A DNA stretch of 64,000 nucleotides. Origin: Kluyvera ascorbata_C. Its GTDB lineage: Bacteria; Pseudomonadota; Gammaproteobacteria; Enterobacterales; Enterobacteriaceae. The position numbers were made by a program, and so were the translations under genes. Shown piece by piece: positions 52,183 to 62,224 of the stretch (position 1 is the first letter of the stretch; each line of letters opens with the position of its first letter). The DNA lies in contig NZ_JBIQOI010000004.1 of the NCBI RefSeq assembly GCF_044197065.1, positions 62,001 through 126,000 on the forward strand, in the 5' to 3' direction. The notes under the pieces are model-generated. The model worked only from the letters and a program-made list of their open reading frames with translations, searched no databases and was not told the origin of the DNA.

Positions 52183-53187
52183 AGGAAGTTCAGCCAGCGG
52201 CCAGCGCGGACGAACGGTCACGCCCAGCGATTCATTCACGCCGGTTTTCAGACGTACCATCCCCGCATAGGCAATCATCGCGCCGTTATCGGTGCAGAAC
52301 TCAGGACGTGCATAGAACACTTCGCCGCGACGTTTCTGCATCATTTCGGCCAGCTTCGCGCGCAGCGTACGGTTGGCGCTCACGCCGCCCGCCATCACCA
52401 GGCGCTTAAAACCGGTTTGATCCAGCGCGCGTTTGCACTTGATCATCAGCGTATCCACCACCGCATCTTCAAATGCACGGGCAATATCGGCGCGAGTTTG
52501 GTCGTCAGCCTCGTTATTACGGATGGTATTGGCCGCGAACGTTTTCAGGCCAGAGAAGCTGAAGTCCAGACCCGGACGGTCGGTCATTGGACGCGGGAAG
52601 ACAAAGCGTCCTTCCGTGCCCTGCGAGGCCAGTTTTGACAGCATTGGGCCGCCAGGATAGTCCAGACCGAGCAGCTTCGCCGTTTTATCAAAGGCTTCGC
52701 CCGCCGCATCGTCAATCGACTCACCGAGCAGCGTGTATTCGCCGATGCCGGTCACGCTAATCAACTGCGTATGGCCACCGGAAACCAGCAGCGCTACAAA
52801 CGGGTATTCAGGCGGATTATCTTCCAGCATTGGTGCCAGAAGGTGCCCTTCCATATGGTGTACAGGAATCGCCGGCACGTTCCAGGCAAACGCCAGAGAG
52901 CGACCAACGGTAGCACCAACCAGCAGCGCCCCGACCAGACCAGGGCCTGCGGTATAGGCCACAGCATCAATATCTTTCGCCGTCAGATTAGCCTCTTTCA
53001 AGGCCTCCTGGATCAGCGGCACCGTTTTACGCACGTGGTCGCGCGACGCCAGTTCAGGCACCACGCCGCCGTAGTCAGCGTGTAATTTCACCTGACTATA
53101 CAGTTGGTTGGCTAACAGACCTTTTTCATCGTCATAAATTGCGATGCCGGTTTCATCGCAGGATGTTTCAATACCCAGTACACGCAT
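52174..53187 (-). CDS. tsaD: tRNA t6A threonylcarbamoyltransferase TsaD
   Basis: 337 residues. ASKA-fold metalloprotein with the metal histidines in VHHMEGHLLAP, plus LLVSGGHTQL and the nucleotide-binding DDAAGEAFDKTAKLLGL. With TsaB, TsaE and TsaC it makes the t6A37 modification of ANN-decoding tRNAs, an essential reaction. The last two alanine codons and stop lie within a REP unit. Divergent from rpsU across 236 bp that holds the rpsU promoter. Confidence 0.98.
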   Translation of the reverse strand: MRVLGIETSCDETGIAIYDDEKGLLANQLYSQVKLHADYGGVVPELASRDHVRKTVPLIQEALKEANLTAKDIDAVAYTAGPGLVGALLVGATVGRSLAFAWNVPAIPVHHMEGHLLAPMLEDNPPEYPFVALLVSGGHTQLISVTGIGEYTLLGESIDDAAGEAFDKTAKLLGLDYPGGPMLSKLASQGTEGRFVFPRPMTDRPGLDFSFSGLKTFAANTIRNNEADDQTRADIARAFEDAVVDTLMIKCKRALDQTGFKRLVMAGGVSANRTLRAKLAEMMQKRRGEVFYARPEFCTDNGAMIAYAGMVRLKTGVNESLGVTVRPRWPLAELPAA

Positions 53188-53323
53188 GGCTATATTTACC
53201 TCGTTTCAATACCGCGCAGTTTAGGTTTTCTCTCCCGGCTTGTAAAACATTGTTCGCCCCAGGAAGCTGCCTCGTGTATACTCCTCACCCTTAAAAAGTT
53301 CATTTCAAAAAAGGCACCGGTGC

Positions 53324-53353
53324 TTTACAAAGCAGCAGTAGTTGCAGTAAAAT
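53324..53353 (+). promoter_or_regulatory. Promoter of the rpsU-dnaG-rpoD operon
   Basis: TTTACA at 53324-53329 and TAAAAT at 53348-53353 with an 18-base spacer, 71 bases before the rpsU ATG. It matches the sigma-70 consensus well and is at the usual place for this operon's main promoter. Confidence 0.65.
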
Positions 53354-53384
53354 TCCGCACCATTTTGAAATAAGCTGGCGCTGA

Positions 53385-53639
<255 letters not shown>

Positions 53640-53644
53640 TCTTT

Positions 53645-53664
53645 TGAGAGCATCGGCTCTCAAT
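53645..53664 (+). terminator. Partial terminator (attenuator) between rpsU and dnaG
   Basis: GAGAGC-ATCG-GCTCTC at 53645-53660, followed by AATTGTC. A six-bp stem with a weak T tract, corresponding to the T1 read-through terminator known in the E. coli operon, which keeps primase levels far below S21. Confidence 0.65.
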
Positions 53665-53753
53665 TGTCAGACCGAGTTGTAGTTGCAAGGCCGTGCTTCC
53701 GAAAGGAATGCGCGGCTTGTTTTCGTTTATACGTCTTCAAATAAACGGGGCCT

Positions 53754-55496
53754 ATGGCTGGACGAATCCCACGCGTATTTATTAATGATCTGCTGGCGCG
53801 CACCGACATCATCGATCTGATCGATGCACGGGTGAAGCTGAAAAAGCAGGGCAAGAATTACCATGCGTGCTGTCCGTTCCATAACGAGAAAACCCCCTCT
53901 TTCACCGTGAACGGTGATAAGCAGTTTTACCACTGCTTCGGCTGCGGCGCGCACGGCAATGCCATCGACTTTTTAATGAACTATGACAAGCTCGAGTTCG
54001 TTGAAACCGTTGAAGAACTGGCGGCCATGCACAATCTTGAAGTGCCGTATGAAGCCGGAACAGGCCTGAGCCAGATAGAGCGTCATCAACGACAAAATCT
54101 CTATCAACTCATGGAAGGATTAAATGATTTTTATCAGCAATCCTTCACGCAACCCATCGCCGAGCCTGCACGCCAGTACCTGGAGCAACGCGGCCTAAGC
54201 GCCGAGATTGTCCAGCGTTTTGCTATTGGTTTTGCACCGCCAGGCTGGGACAACGCTTTAAAACGTTTCGGCGGTAATGTCGACAACAGAAAGCTGCTGC
54301 TCGATGCCGGAATGCTGGTCAACAACGACCAGGGAAGAACGTACGACCGTTTCCGCAATCGCGTGATGTTCCCGATTCGCGACAAACGAGGCCGGGTGAT
54401 TGGATTTGGTGGTCGCGTATTAGGTAACGATACGCCGAAATACCTCAACTCCCCGGAAACCGATATTTTCCATAAAGGTCGCCAGCTTTATGGCCTTTAT
54501 GAAGCCCAGCAGCACAGCGCGGAACCCCAGCGCCTGCTGGTTGTCGAAGGCTATATGGATGTCGTCGCCCTCGCGCAATACGGTATTAACTACGCGGTGG
54601 CTTCGCTGGGTACATCAACCACAGCCGACCACATGCATATGCTGTTCCGTGCGACGAATAACGTTATTTGCTGTTACGACGGCGACCGCGCCGGGCGCGA
54701 CGCCGCATGGCGTGCGCTGGAAACGGCAATGCCTTACATGACCGACGGTCGTCAGCTACGCTTTATGTTCCTGCCCGACGGTGAAGACCCGGACACGCTG
54801 GTTCGTAAAGAAGGCAAAGAGGCTTTTGAAGCCCGGATGGAGCATGCACAACCGCTCTCCGTGTTCTTATTTAATAGCCTCCTGCCACAGGTTGACCTGA
54901 GTACACCAGACGGCAGCACGCAGCTCGCAGCCCTGGCGCTACCGTTAATCAGCCAGGTACCAGGCGACGCGCACCGCATTCAGTTGCGCCAGACGCTGGG
55001 TCTGAAGCTAGGCATCTTTGACGATGCACAACTTGATCGTTTAATGCCTAAACAGGCAGAAAGTGGGGTTGTTCGCCCGACTCAGCAGATAAAACAGACG
55101 CCTATGCGTATACTTATAGGGCTACTGGTGCAAAACCCAAATCTGGCACCACTTGTCCCGCCTATGCATGGGCTGGCGCAGACAAAGCTACCGGGTCTCA
55201 GCCTGTTCACCCAACTGGTGAACCTGTGCGTTGCGCAACCGGGCCTGACAACAGGCCAGCTTTTAGAGAACTATCGTGGAACAAGTGAGTACTCAACACT
55301 TGAAAAACTCTCAGCCTGGAACGATATAAAGGATGAGAACGTTGAAAAAATGTTCACCGATACGCTCAACCGAATTTTTGATTCAATGCTTGAACAGCGA
55401 CAGGAAGAGTTGATAGCTCGCGATCGCACGCACGGTTTAAGCAGTGAAGAACGCAGGGAGTTCTGGGAAATCAGACAGGCCCTGGAAAAAAAATGA
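53754..55496 (+). CDS. dnaG: DNA primase DnaG
   Basis: 580 residues. The N-terminal zinc-binding domain (CPFHNEKTPSF, CFGCGAHGN, residues about 40-65) recognises the start trinucleotide; the Toprim catalytic core contains VVEGYMDVVALAQYG and CYDGDRAGRDAAWRALE; the C-terminal helicase-binding domain is about 435-580. It makes RNA primers for replication. It lies between rpsU and rpoD. Its weak start site GGGCCT and the T1 attenuator fit the known low expression. Confidence 0.98.
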   Translation: MAGRIPRVFINDLLARTDIIDLIDARVKLKKQGKNYHACCPFHNEKTPSFTVNGDKQFYHCFGCGAHGNAIDFLMNYDKLEFVETVEELAAMHNLEVPYEAGTGLSQIERHQRQNLYQLMEGLNDFYQQSFTQPIAEPARQYLEQRGLSAEIVQRFAIGFAPPGWDNALKRFGGNVDNRKLLLDAGMLVNNDQGRTYDRFRNRVMFPIRDKRGRVIGFGGRVLGNDTPKYLNSPETDIFHKGRQLYGLYEAQQHSAEPQRLLVVEGYMDVVALAQYGINYAVASLGTSTTADHMHMLFRATNNVICCYDGDRAGRDAAWRALETAMPYMTDGRQLRFMFLPDGEDPDTLVRKEGKEAFEARMEHAQPLSVFLFNSLLPQVDLSTPDGSTQLAALALPLISQVPGDAHRIQLRQTLGLKLGIFDDAQLDRLMPKQAESGVVRPTQQIKQTPMRILIGLLVQNPNLAPLVPPMHGLAQTKLPGLSLFTQLVNLCVAQPGLTTGQLLENYRGTSEYSTLEKLSAWNDIKDENVEKMFTDTLNRIFDSMLEQRQEELIARDRTHGLSSEERREFWEIRQALEKK

Positions 55497-55590
55497 ATTT
55501 AACGGCTTAACTGCCGAATACCGTTCGGGAAGCCCCCGACAGCCGCTCGAGGCGCAGCGGCACTAATATAAGTACGCCCTCGCTTTAAAT

Positions 55591-55611
55591 GTCGGCGGTT
55601 CGTTCGCCGAC
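55591..55611 (+). other. Intercistronic hairpin before rpoD
   Basis: GTCGGCG at 55591-55597 pairs with CGCCGAC at 55605-55611 around a seven-base loop, 39 bases before the rpoD ATG, in the 153-bp dnaG-rpoD gap. In E. coli this gap holds an RNA-processing site that separates dnaG and rpoD messages; this hairpin may be the equivalent. Confidence 0.5.
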
Positions 55612-55649
55612 CGACACCAATCAAATGAATTAAGTGTGGATACCGTCTT

Positions 55650-57494
<1,845 letters not shown>

Positions 57495-57510
57495 TCGCCC
57501 CGGTAAAAAC

Positions 57511-57543
57511 GTAAAAAAGCTCCCATTAGGGAGCTTTTTTTTG
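57511..57543 (+). terminator. rpoD terminator
   Basis: AAAAGCTCCC-ATTA-GGGAGCTTTT followed by a run of T at 57535-57542. Strong intrinsic terminator 20 bases after rpoD. Confidence 0.95.
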
Positions 57544-57561
57544 TCTGCGATTCTGCGCTTT

Positions 57562-57688
57562 CCCGGCGGCGCTGCGCTTGGCCGGGCTACAGGCCGGAGT
57601 AGCCCCGTAGGCTGGATAAGGCGTTTACGCCGCCATCCGGCAATTTGCACATATACTGCCGGATGGCGCTGCGCTTATCCGGGCTACA
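57562..57688. repeat. REP cluster between rpoD and mug
   Basis: Three REP units: 57562-57590 (CCCGGCGGCGCTGCGCTTGG...), 57607-57642 (GTAGGCTGGATAAGGCGTTT...) and 57658-57688 (TGCCGGATGGCGCTGCGCTT...). The last one supplies the stop codon of mug (57684-57686). Confidence 0.88.
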
Positions 57689-58190
57689 GGCCGCGCGCCT
57701 TCAACGCCACGTCCAATTCCTGATATGCCTCCACCAGCTTATCCAACGTAATCCGACTCAGCCCGCTTGGGTTCGGCAACACCCACACCTCGGTATCACC
57801 AATCATGTAGGTCTGCTTACCCCACGTCGCCCCACGCTGCCCTAAACCGCGCTCAAAGGCCTGCTTGCCGAGCACCGCCAGAGCAGCTGGCTTATAACGC
57901 TCAACCTTCTCAATCAGCGCCTGCCCGCCGCTGCGCAGTTCCTGCAAGCTGACCTCGCTCGCCTGCACCGTCGGGCGTTCAACCAGCTTGGTGACGCCGC
58001 AGCGAAACGTCAGCATCTGCTCCGCCTCTTCCGGCTTCAACTGACGCTCGGTAAACCCCGCAAGATGCAGCACCTTCCAGAAGCGGTTTGCCGGATGGGC
58101 AAAGGGATAGCCCAGAGAAGAAGATGACAGCCCCGGGTTAATGCCGCAGAACAGCACGCGCAGCCCCGAATCAATAATGTCCTTAACCAT
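57684..58190 (-). CDS. mug: G/U mismatch-specific DNA glycosylase Mug
   Basis: 168 residues from ATG at 58188-58190 (MVKDIIDSGLRVLFCGINPGL); a longer TTG start is less likely. Uracil-DNA-glycosylase superfamily, with motif 1 GINPGLSS (catalytic Asn) and motif 2 NPSGLSR. It removes uracil and ethenocytosine opposite guanine. Its stop TAG is formed by the adjoining REP unit. It precedes ileX as in E. coli. Confidence 0.96.
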   Translation of the reverse strand: MVKDIIDSGLRVLFCGINPGLSSSSLGYPFAHPANRFWKVLHLAGFTERQLKPEEAEQMLTFRCGVTKLVERPTVQASEVSLQELRSGGQALIEKVERYKPAALAVLGKQAFERGLGQRGATWGKQTYMIGDTEVWVLPNPSGLSRITLDKLVEAYQELDVALKARGL

Positions 58191-58298
58191 AATATTCTCG
58201 ACCAATACATCGTGGGATCAGTATAACGAATTGAAAATGCATTGTTTATAAAAACAGCATGTGCGCGCTTAGCGCTGGATTGGCGCTCGCTGTTACTT

Positions 58299-58304
58299 TA
58301 TAAT
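58299..58304 (+). promoter_or_regulatory. -10 element of the ileX promoter
   Basis: A consensus TATAAT 13 bases before the tRNA, followed by a GC-rich discriminator (CGTCCGCTACCC) typical of stringently controlled stable-RNA promoters. No good -35 hexamer is obvious; TGGATT at 58276-58281 is at the right distance. Confidence 0.5.
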
Positions 58305-58316
58305 CGTCCGCTACCC

Positions 58317-58392
58317 GGCCCCTTAGCTCAGTGGTTAGAGCAGGCGACTCATAATCGCTTGGTCGTTGGTTCAAACCCAACAGGGGCCACCA
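58317..58392 (+). tRNA. ileX: tRNA-Ile with CAU anticodon (ileX)
   Basis: A 76-base tRNA with encoded CCA. Acceptor stem GGCCCCT pairs fully with AGGGGCC, discriminator A, then CCA at 58390-58392. The anticodon loop CUCAUAA has CAU; the sequence, including the D arm TAGCTCAGTGGTTAGAGCA and the position next to mug, identifies the minor isoleucine tRNA whose C34 is changed to lysidine by TilS to read AUA. It is not an elongator Met tRNA. The T arm is GTTGG-TTCAAAC-CCAAC. Confidence 0.96.
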
Positions 58393-58397
58393 GATAA

Positions 58398-58430
58398 AAA
58401 AGGGCTGACGAGAAATCGTCAGCCCTTTTA
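58398..58430 (+). terminator. ileX terminator
   Basis: AAAAGGGCTGACG / CGTCAGCCCTTTTA with a six-base loop, starting six bases after the tRNA CCA end. Strong intrinsic terminator. Confidence 0.92.
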
Positions 58431-58733
58431 CCTTGATAAACCCAACCCCATCATCCCACCTCAATCGCCTGGATCGTGCGTCGTAGCATTTTGCCGGGCG
58501 GCCAAAGTTGCCTATCCGACTATCTACCAGCGCCATGATCGCTTCTTTCTCCGAATGGGCGACGTTGGGATAGCTGGAAATACTCTCTTCTATCACCAGC
58601 ATCCCCTTTTCATTTGCCGCACAAGGTTCACCGGTCACTTCGTTGAGCAACTGACGTTATAGCCATACATCGGCACGCTGGGGCTGACGAAATATCACCA
58701 GCCCTGCTCTATTTATAGTCGGTAAAACGCGCG
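58431..58733. other. Gene-poor gap after ileX with possible gene remnant
   Basis: About 300 bases between the tRNA terminator and the transporter stop. On the minus strand from about 58640 to 58430 an open frame reads plausible protein (EKEAIMALVDSRIGNFGRP) but has no ribosome site, no ATG start and runs on into the antisense of the tRNA, so it is not called a gene. A second sequence resembling the ileX terminator stem (GGGCTGACG...CACCAGCCC) lies at 58681-58704. This may be a decayed insertion next to a tRNA. Confidence 0.4.
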
Positions 58734-60098
58734 CTATTTATTTACCGCATTCAGCTCATCATTGTAGCTTTCGCGTGTGACGCAAACGCACAGAATAGTG
58801 ACCAGCGCCATGCAGGCGAGGAACAGCGAGATAGGCCACGACGCCCCGCCGGACCAGGCAATCAGAAGCGTCGCAATCATCGGCGTTAACCCCCCGACAA
58901 TATTGGCCAGTTGGAAGCCCAGTGATACCCCGGTATAGCGAACGCTGGTATCAAACAGCTCAGAGAAGAAGGCGGGCTGAACGCTGAACATCATGCCGAG
59001 CCCAACGGAGTAGCAGAAGGTGGTGGCGAACATAAACATTTTCACCGAGCCGGAATCAATCATCCAGAACAGCGGAAACGCGAAAATAAGCGTGATCGCC
59101 GCCCCCGCAAGATACACCGGGCGACGACCAATTTTATCGGAAAGCCAGCCAAAGAACGGGAAGGTGAAGATACCGACAAAGCTCGCCAGCAGCAGCCCGT
59201 TCAGCGCGGTCTCGCGGGTAAAATTGAGCTCGCGAGTCACGTAGGACATGAAGAAGGCCACCGTTAACCACCCCAGCACAATCTCGCCCATGCGCATACC
59301 CATCGCCAGGAATACCGCTTTGCGATGGTGCTTTAGCACCGTTAGAATCGGGAATTTCTGCTCATTCGTTTGCGTCGTTTTCTGCTTTTTCTGGTTCTCT
59401 TTAAAAACCGGCGTCTCTTCAATGCGGGAGCGAATAAACATACCAACAAACAGCAGCGCAATACTCAGCAGGAACGGCACTCGCCAGCCCCATGACATCA
59501 GATCGTCTTCCGGCAGCATCACCACCAGCGCAAACACCCCGGTGGCAATAAACAGGCCCAGTACGTTACCCAACTGCACGAAGGTACCGAAGAAACCACG
59601 ACGGTTGCGCGGCGCGTACTCGGTTATCAGCGTGGTGGCCCCGCCCCACTCTCCGCCGATGGCGAAGCCCTGGCACAGACGCAGGAAAATCAGGATCAAC
59701 GGCGCGGCATTACCAATGGTGTTATAGCTCGGGATAAGCCCGATAAGGAAAGTCGAGATCCCCATGATCATCAGCGACAGCACCAGCGATTTCTTACGGC
59801 CAATTTTATCGCCGTAGTGACCGAATACGATGGCACCAATCGGGCGGCTCACAAAGGTTATCGACAGCGTCAGAAACGAAACCAGCAACCCCATCAGCGG
59901 CGACAGATTCGGGAAAAAGAGCGATGGGAAGACCAGCGCTGCCGCCGTCCCGTAAATGAAGAAGTCGTAAAATTCGATAGTCGTACCGGATAACCCAGAG
60001 CCAAGAACCGTAATCAGCTTCCTACGTTCTTGTTTTTGCAGCGATATCGGTTCGTTTTCTGCAGGGGTAATGGCTGGCGAGGTAAGCATAGTCATCAT
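58734..60098 (-). CDS. MHS-family metabolite:H+ symporter
   Basis: 454 residues, 12 predicted helices. The metabolite:H+ symporter subfamily of MFS (ProP, ShiA, KgtP relatives) is shown by VLGSGLSGTTIEFYDFFIYG, VFGHYGDKIGRKKSLVLSLM, FLRLCQGFAIGGEWGGATTL and FFGWLSDKIGRRPVYLAG. Members carry organic acids, osmolytes or shikimate; a sugar or sugar-acid substrate would be new but is suggested by the divergent kinase-isomerase pair. Start ATG at 60096-60098 follows AGAGGATTTA. A 16-bp inverted repeat identical to one before the kinase gene lies 80 bp upstream. Confidence 0.9.
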   Translation of the reverse strand: MMTMLTSPAITPAENEPISLQKQERRKLITVLGSGLSGTTIEFYDFFIYGTAAALVFPSLFFPNLSPLMGLLVSFLTLSITFVSRPIGAIVFGHYGDKIGRKKSLVLSLMIMGISTFLIGLIPSYNTIGNAAPLILIFLRLCQGFAIGGEWGGATTLITEYAPRNRRGFFGTFVQLGNVLGLFIATGVFALVVMLPEDDLMSWGWRVPFLLSIALLFVGMFIRSRIEETPVFKENQKKQKTTQTNEQKFPILTVLKHHRKAVFLAMGMRMGEIVLGWLTVAFFMSYVTRELNFTRETALNGLLLASFVGIFTFPFFGWLSDKIGRRPVYLAGAAITLIFAFPLFWMIDSGSVKMFMFATTFCYSVGLGMMFSVQPAFFSELFDTSVRYTGVSLGFQLANIVGGLTPMIATLLIAWSGGASWPISLFLACMALVTILCVCVTRESYNDELNAVNK

Positions 60099-60177
60099 TA
60101 AATCCTCTGTCCTGAATAGTTATTGTCAGATTGGTCTGCGCCGGGTTAACCGCTTTGACAAGCAGTCGCGCTTAAAA

Positions 60178-60193
60178 GCTAACTCGAATTAGC
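60178..60193 (-). promoter_or_regulatory. Operator copy 1 (transporter side)
   Basis: GCTAACTCGAATTAGC is an inverted repeat (GCTAA/TTAGC arms; CTCGAA centre), the exact reverse complement of the copy at 60551-60566. It is 80 bases upstream of the transporter start. Probably the site of a LacI- or GntR-type repressor not found in the window. Confidence 0.8.
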
Positions 60194-60550
60194 TAATTAT
60201 AACAACGAACAAATATTCACAACGGAAATACTAAAAGAGTGTGAGCCGGATCGGTTAAATTTTGACTGGTCAGCTCAGTGGCCAACGGCACGCCAGGACA
60301 AAAAAATTAACAAAATCATTAATATTCAAATGTATAAATAAAAATATATCGTGTATTAATTCACGAATGCCGTTTCGCTAACTTTCTCCCCTTAATTTCA
60401 GACGCGGTCCTCTCTGACTACCCTTTATTCGGTCACAAGAAAACCAGAATAAAATAATCCTTTAAAATCAATTTAATAAAAATGTCTGTTTGATAGCCAT
60501 CACAGATCCTCGGTAAAGAAATTGTTCCTGCTTTTCTTTTGACCTAATTT
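60194..60550. promoter_or_regulatory. AT-rich divergent control region
   Basis: The rest of the 482-bp gap between the transporter and kinase genes is AT-rich (notably 60300-60360 and 60440-60490) and has no coding frame worth calling. It should hold two divergent promoters between the two operator copies. A possible AT-rich bend or H-NS binding region; no CRP consensus was found by eye. Confidence 0.5.
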
Positions 60551-60566
60551 GCTAATTCGAGTTAGC
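60551..60566 (+). promoter_or_regulatory. Operator copy 2 (kinase side)
   Basis: GCTAATTCGAGTTAGC ends four bases before the AAGAGGA ribosome site of the kinase gene, i.e. in the transcribed leader or overlapping the start of transcription, a position suited to repression. It is the reverse complement of copy 1. Confidence 0.82.
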
Positions 60567-60580
60567 CAAGAGGATTAACC

Positions 60581-62197
60581 ATGAAAGGACAGGCATACAT
60601 CGGCGTTGACGTGGGTTCGGCCAGCGTCAGAGCAGGGATCTTCACCGGAAACGGCGAAAGACTGGCCTTTATCGTCAAACCAATAAGCCAATTCCATAGT
60701 ACGGGCGATTGCGTAGAACAGTCTGCCACCGAAATATGGCAGGCCATCGGCGATGCCGTTGCAGAGTGCGTGAAAAGCGCGGCTATCGATCCGGCATTGA
60801 TCCGCTCCATTGGCTTTGACGCGACCTGCTCGCTGGTCGTTGTGGCGCAAGACGGCAGCGGCATCCCCGTTTCACGCGACGGTCATCCCGAACGCGACAT
60901 CATGATGTGGATGGATCATCGCGCGCAGCAGGAAACCCTCGACATCAATCAAACTCACGACGCAGCGCTACGCTACGTCGGCGGCGAGGTGAGCGTGGAG
61001 ATGGAACTGCCCAAGATCCTCTGGCTGAAACGCCACTTTCCCGAACGCTACCGCCAGGCATGGCGCCTGTTCGATCTCGCCGACTATCTGGTCTGGCGAG
61101 CCAGCGGCGCTGATGTCGCCAGCGTCTGCACCCTGACCTGCAAATGGAACTATCTCGCTCACGAACAGCGGTTTAGCGCCACGCTGCTCGCCGCCGTCGG
61201 CCTTGAGGATGCGATCGAGAAGATCCCTGCCACCGTCTTGCCGTTGGGGGCGAAAGCAGGCTATCTCCAGCCAGACGTCGCCGCACGTTGGGGGTTAACC
61301 GAAGATGTGGTGGTGGCCAGTGGGATCATCGATGCTCACGCGGGGGGGCTCTCCCTCAGCGGCAGCCAGCCGGAGGGAAGCCTGGCGATAATCAGCGGTA
61401 CCTCCAACTGCCATATGATTGTCAGCCCACAACCGATTGATATTCCTGGCGTATGGGGCCCTTACTACGGCGCGATGCTGCCCGGTCTCTGGCTGAATGA
61501 AGGCGGGCAAAGCGCCGCAGGGGCATTGGTCGAATGGACGCTACAGCAGCACGCTCACTGGCCTGCCGTTCGTCAGGAAGCCAGCGCGCTCGGCATCTCC
61601 ACTTACCAACTGCTTAATCAATGGGTTGATGCCCTTGAGCGCCAGGAGCGCTGGCCCACCCGCCAACTGCACGTGTTGGGCGATCACCACGGCAACCGCT
61701 CTCCACGCGCTAACCCGCAGGCGCGCGGCGCTATCTACGGCCTGACGCTGGAAACCGGTGCTACGGGGCTTGCCCGTCTCTACCTTGCCACCCTACAAGC
61801 GATTGCCTACGGAACCCGTCACATCATTGAAGCCATGCGCGATGCCGGGCATCAGGTTTCCCGCATCATGATGTGCGGTGGCGCCACCAAAAATCCGCTG
61901 TGGCTGCGCGAATACGCAAACGCCACCGGCTGCGATATTCACCTGGCGGCGGAAGATGATGCCGTCACCCTTGGCGCCGCTCTGCTCGGCAGCGTGGCCT
62001 GCGGCGACTTCAGCGGCTTCCCCGATGCGGCCCGCACCATGAGTCACGCAGGCACAACCGTTCTGGCCGACCTGTCTCCCGACATTCAGGCTTTCCACCT
62101 CGCGAAGTATGAGGTCTACCTGATGATGTACGACGACCAGCAGCGCGCCCAACAACAGTTCCTTAAGTTCATGCCGGCCCCCTTACAAGACCAATAA
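60581..62197 (+). CDS. FGGY-family carbohydrate kinase (ribulokinase-like)
   Basis: 538 residues. The N-terminal phosphate-binding segment GVDVGSASVRAGIF, the ATC/GFD region at 78-83, catalytic Asp251 in SGIIDAHAGGLSL, the ISGTSNCHM motif (271-279) and a GGATKNPLW adenosine-binding motif near 440 place it in the FGGY superfamily, closest in appearance to the ribulokinase/D-ribulokinase group. It phosphorylates a ketopentose or similar sugar with ATP in the cytoplasm. The next gene follows after 27 bases. Substrate not known. Confidence 0.88.
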   Translation: MKGQAYIGVDVGSASVRAGIFTGNGERLAFIVKPISQFHSTGDCVEQSATEIWQAIGDAVAECVKSAAIDPALIRSIGFDATCSLVVVAQDGSGIPVSRDGHPERDIMMWMDHRAQQETLDINQTHDAALRYVGGEVSVEMELPKILWLKRHFPERYRQAWRLFDLADYLVWRASGADVASVCTLTCKWNYLAHEQRFSATLLAAVGLEDAIEKIPATVLPLGAKAGYLQPDVAARWGLTEDVVVASGIIDAHAGGLSLSGSQPEGSLAIISGTSNCHMIVSPQPIDIPGVWGPYYGAMLPGLWLNEGGQSAAGALVEWTLQQHAHWPAVRQEASALGISTYQLLNQWVDALERQERWPTRQLHVLGDHHGNRSPRANPQARGAIYGLTLETGATGLARLYLATLQAIAYGTRHIIEAMRDAGHQVSRIMMCGGATKNPLWLREYANATGCDIHLAAEDDAVTLGAALLGSVACGDFSGFPDAARTMSHAGTTVLADLSPDIQAFHLAKYEVYLMMYDDQQRAQQQFLKFMPAPLQDQ

Positions 62198-62224
62198 ATG
62201 ACTGCCCCTACAGGAGAACGTCTT

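Noticed and set aside
58246..58650. 134-codon minus-strand open frame spanning ileX
   Set aside because: Contains the protein string LNQRPSDYESPALTTEL, a typical false translation of an antisense tRNA gene; starts with TTG and has no ribosome site. Only its upstream third might be a gene remnant.
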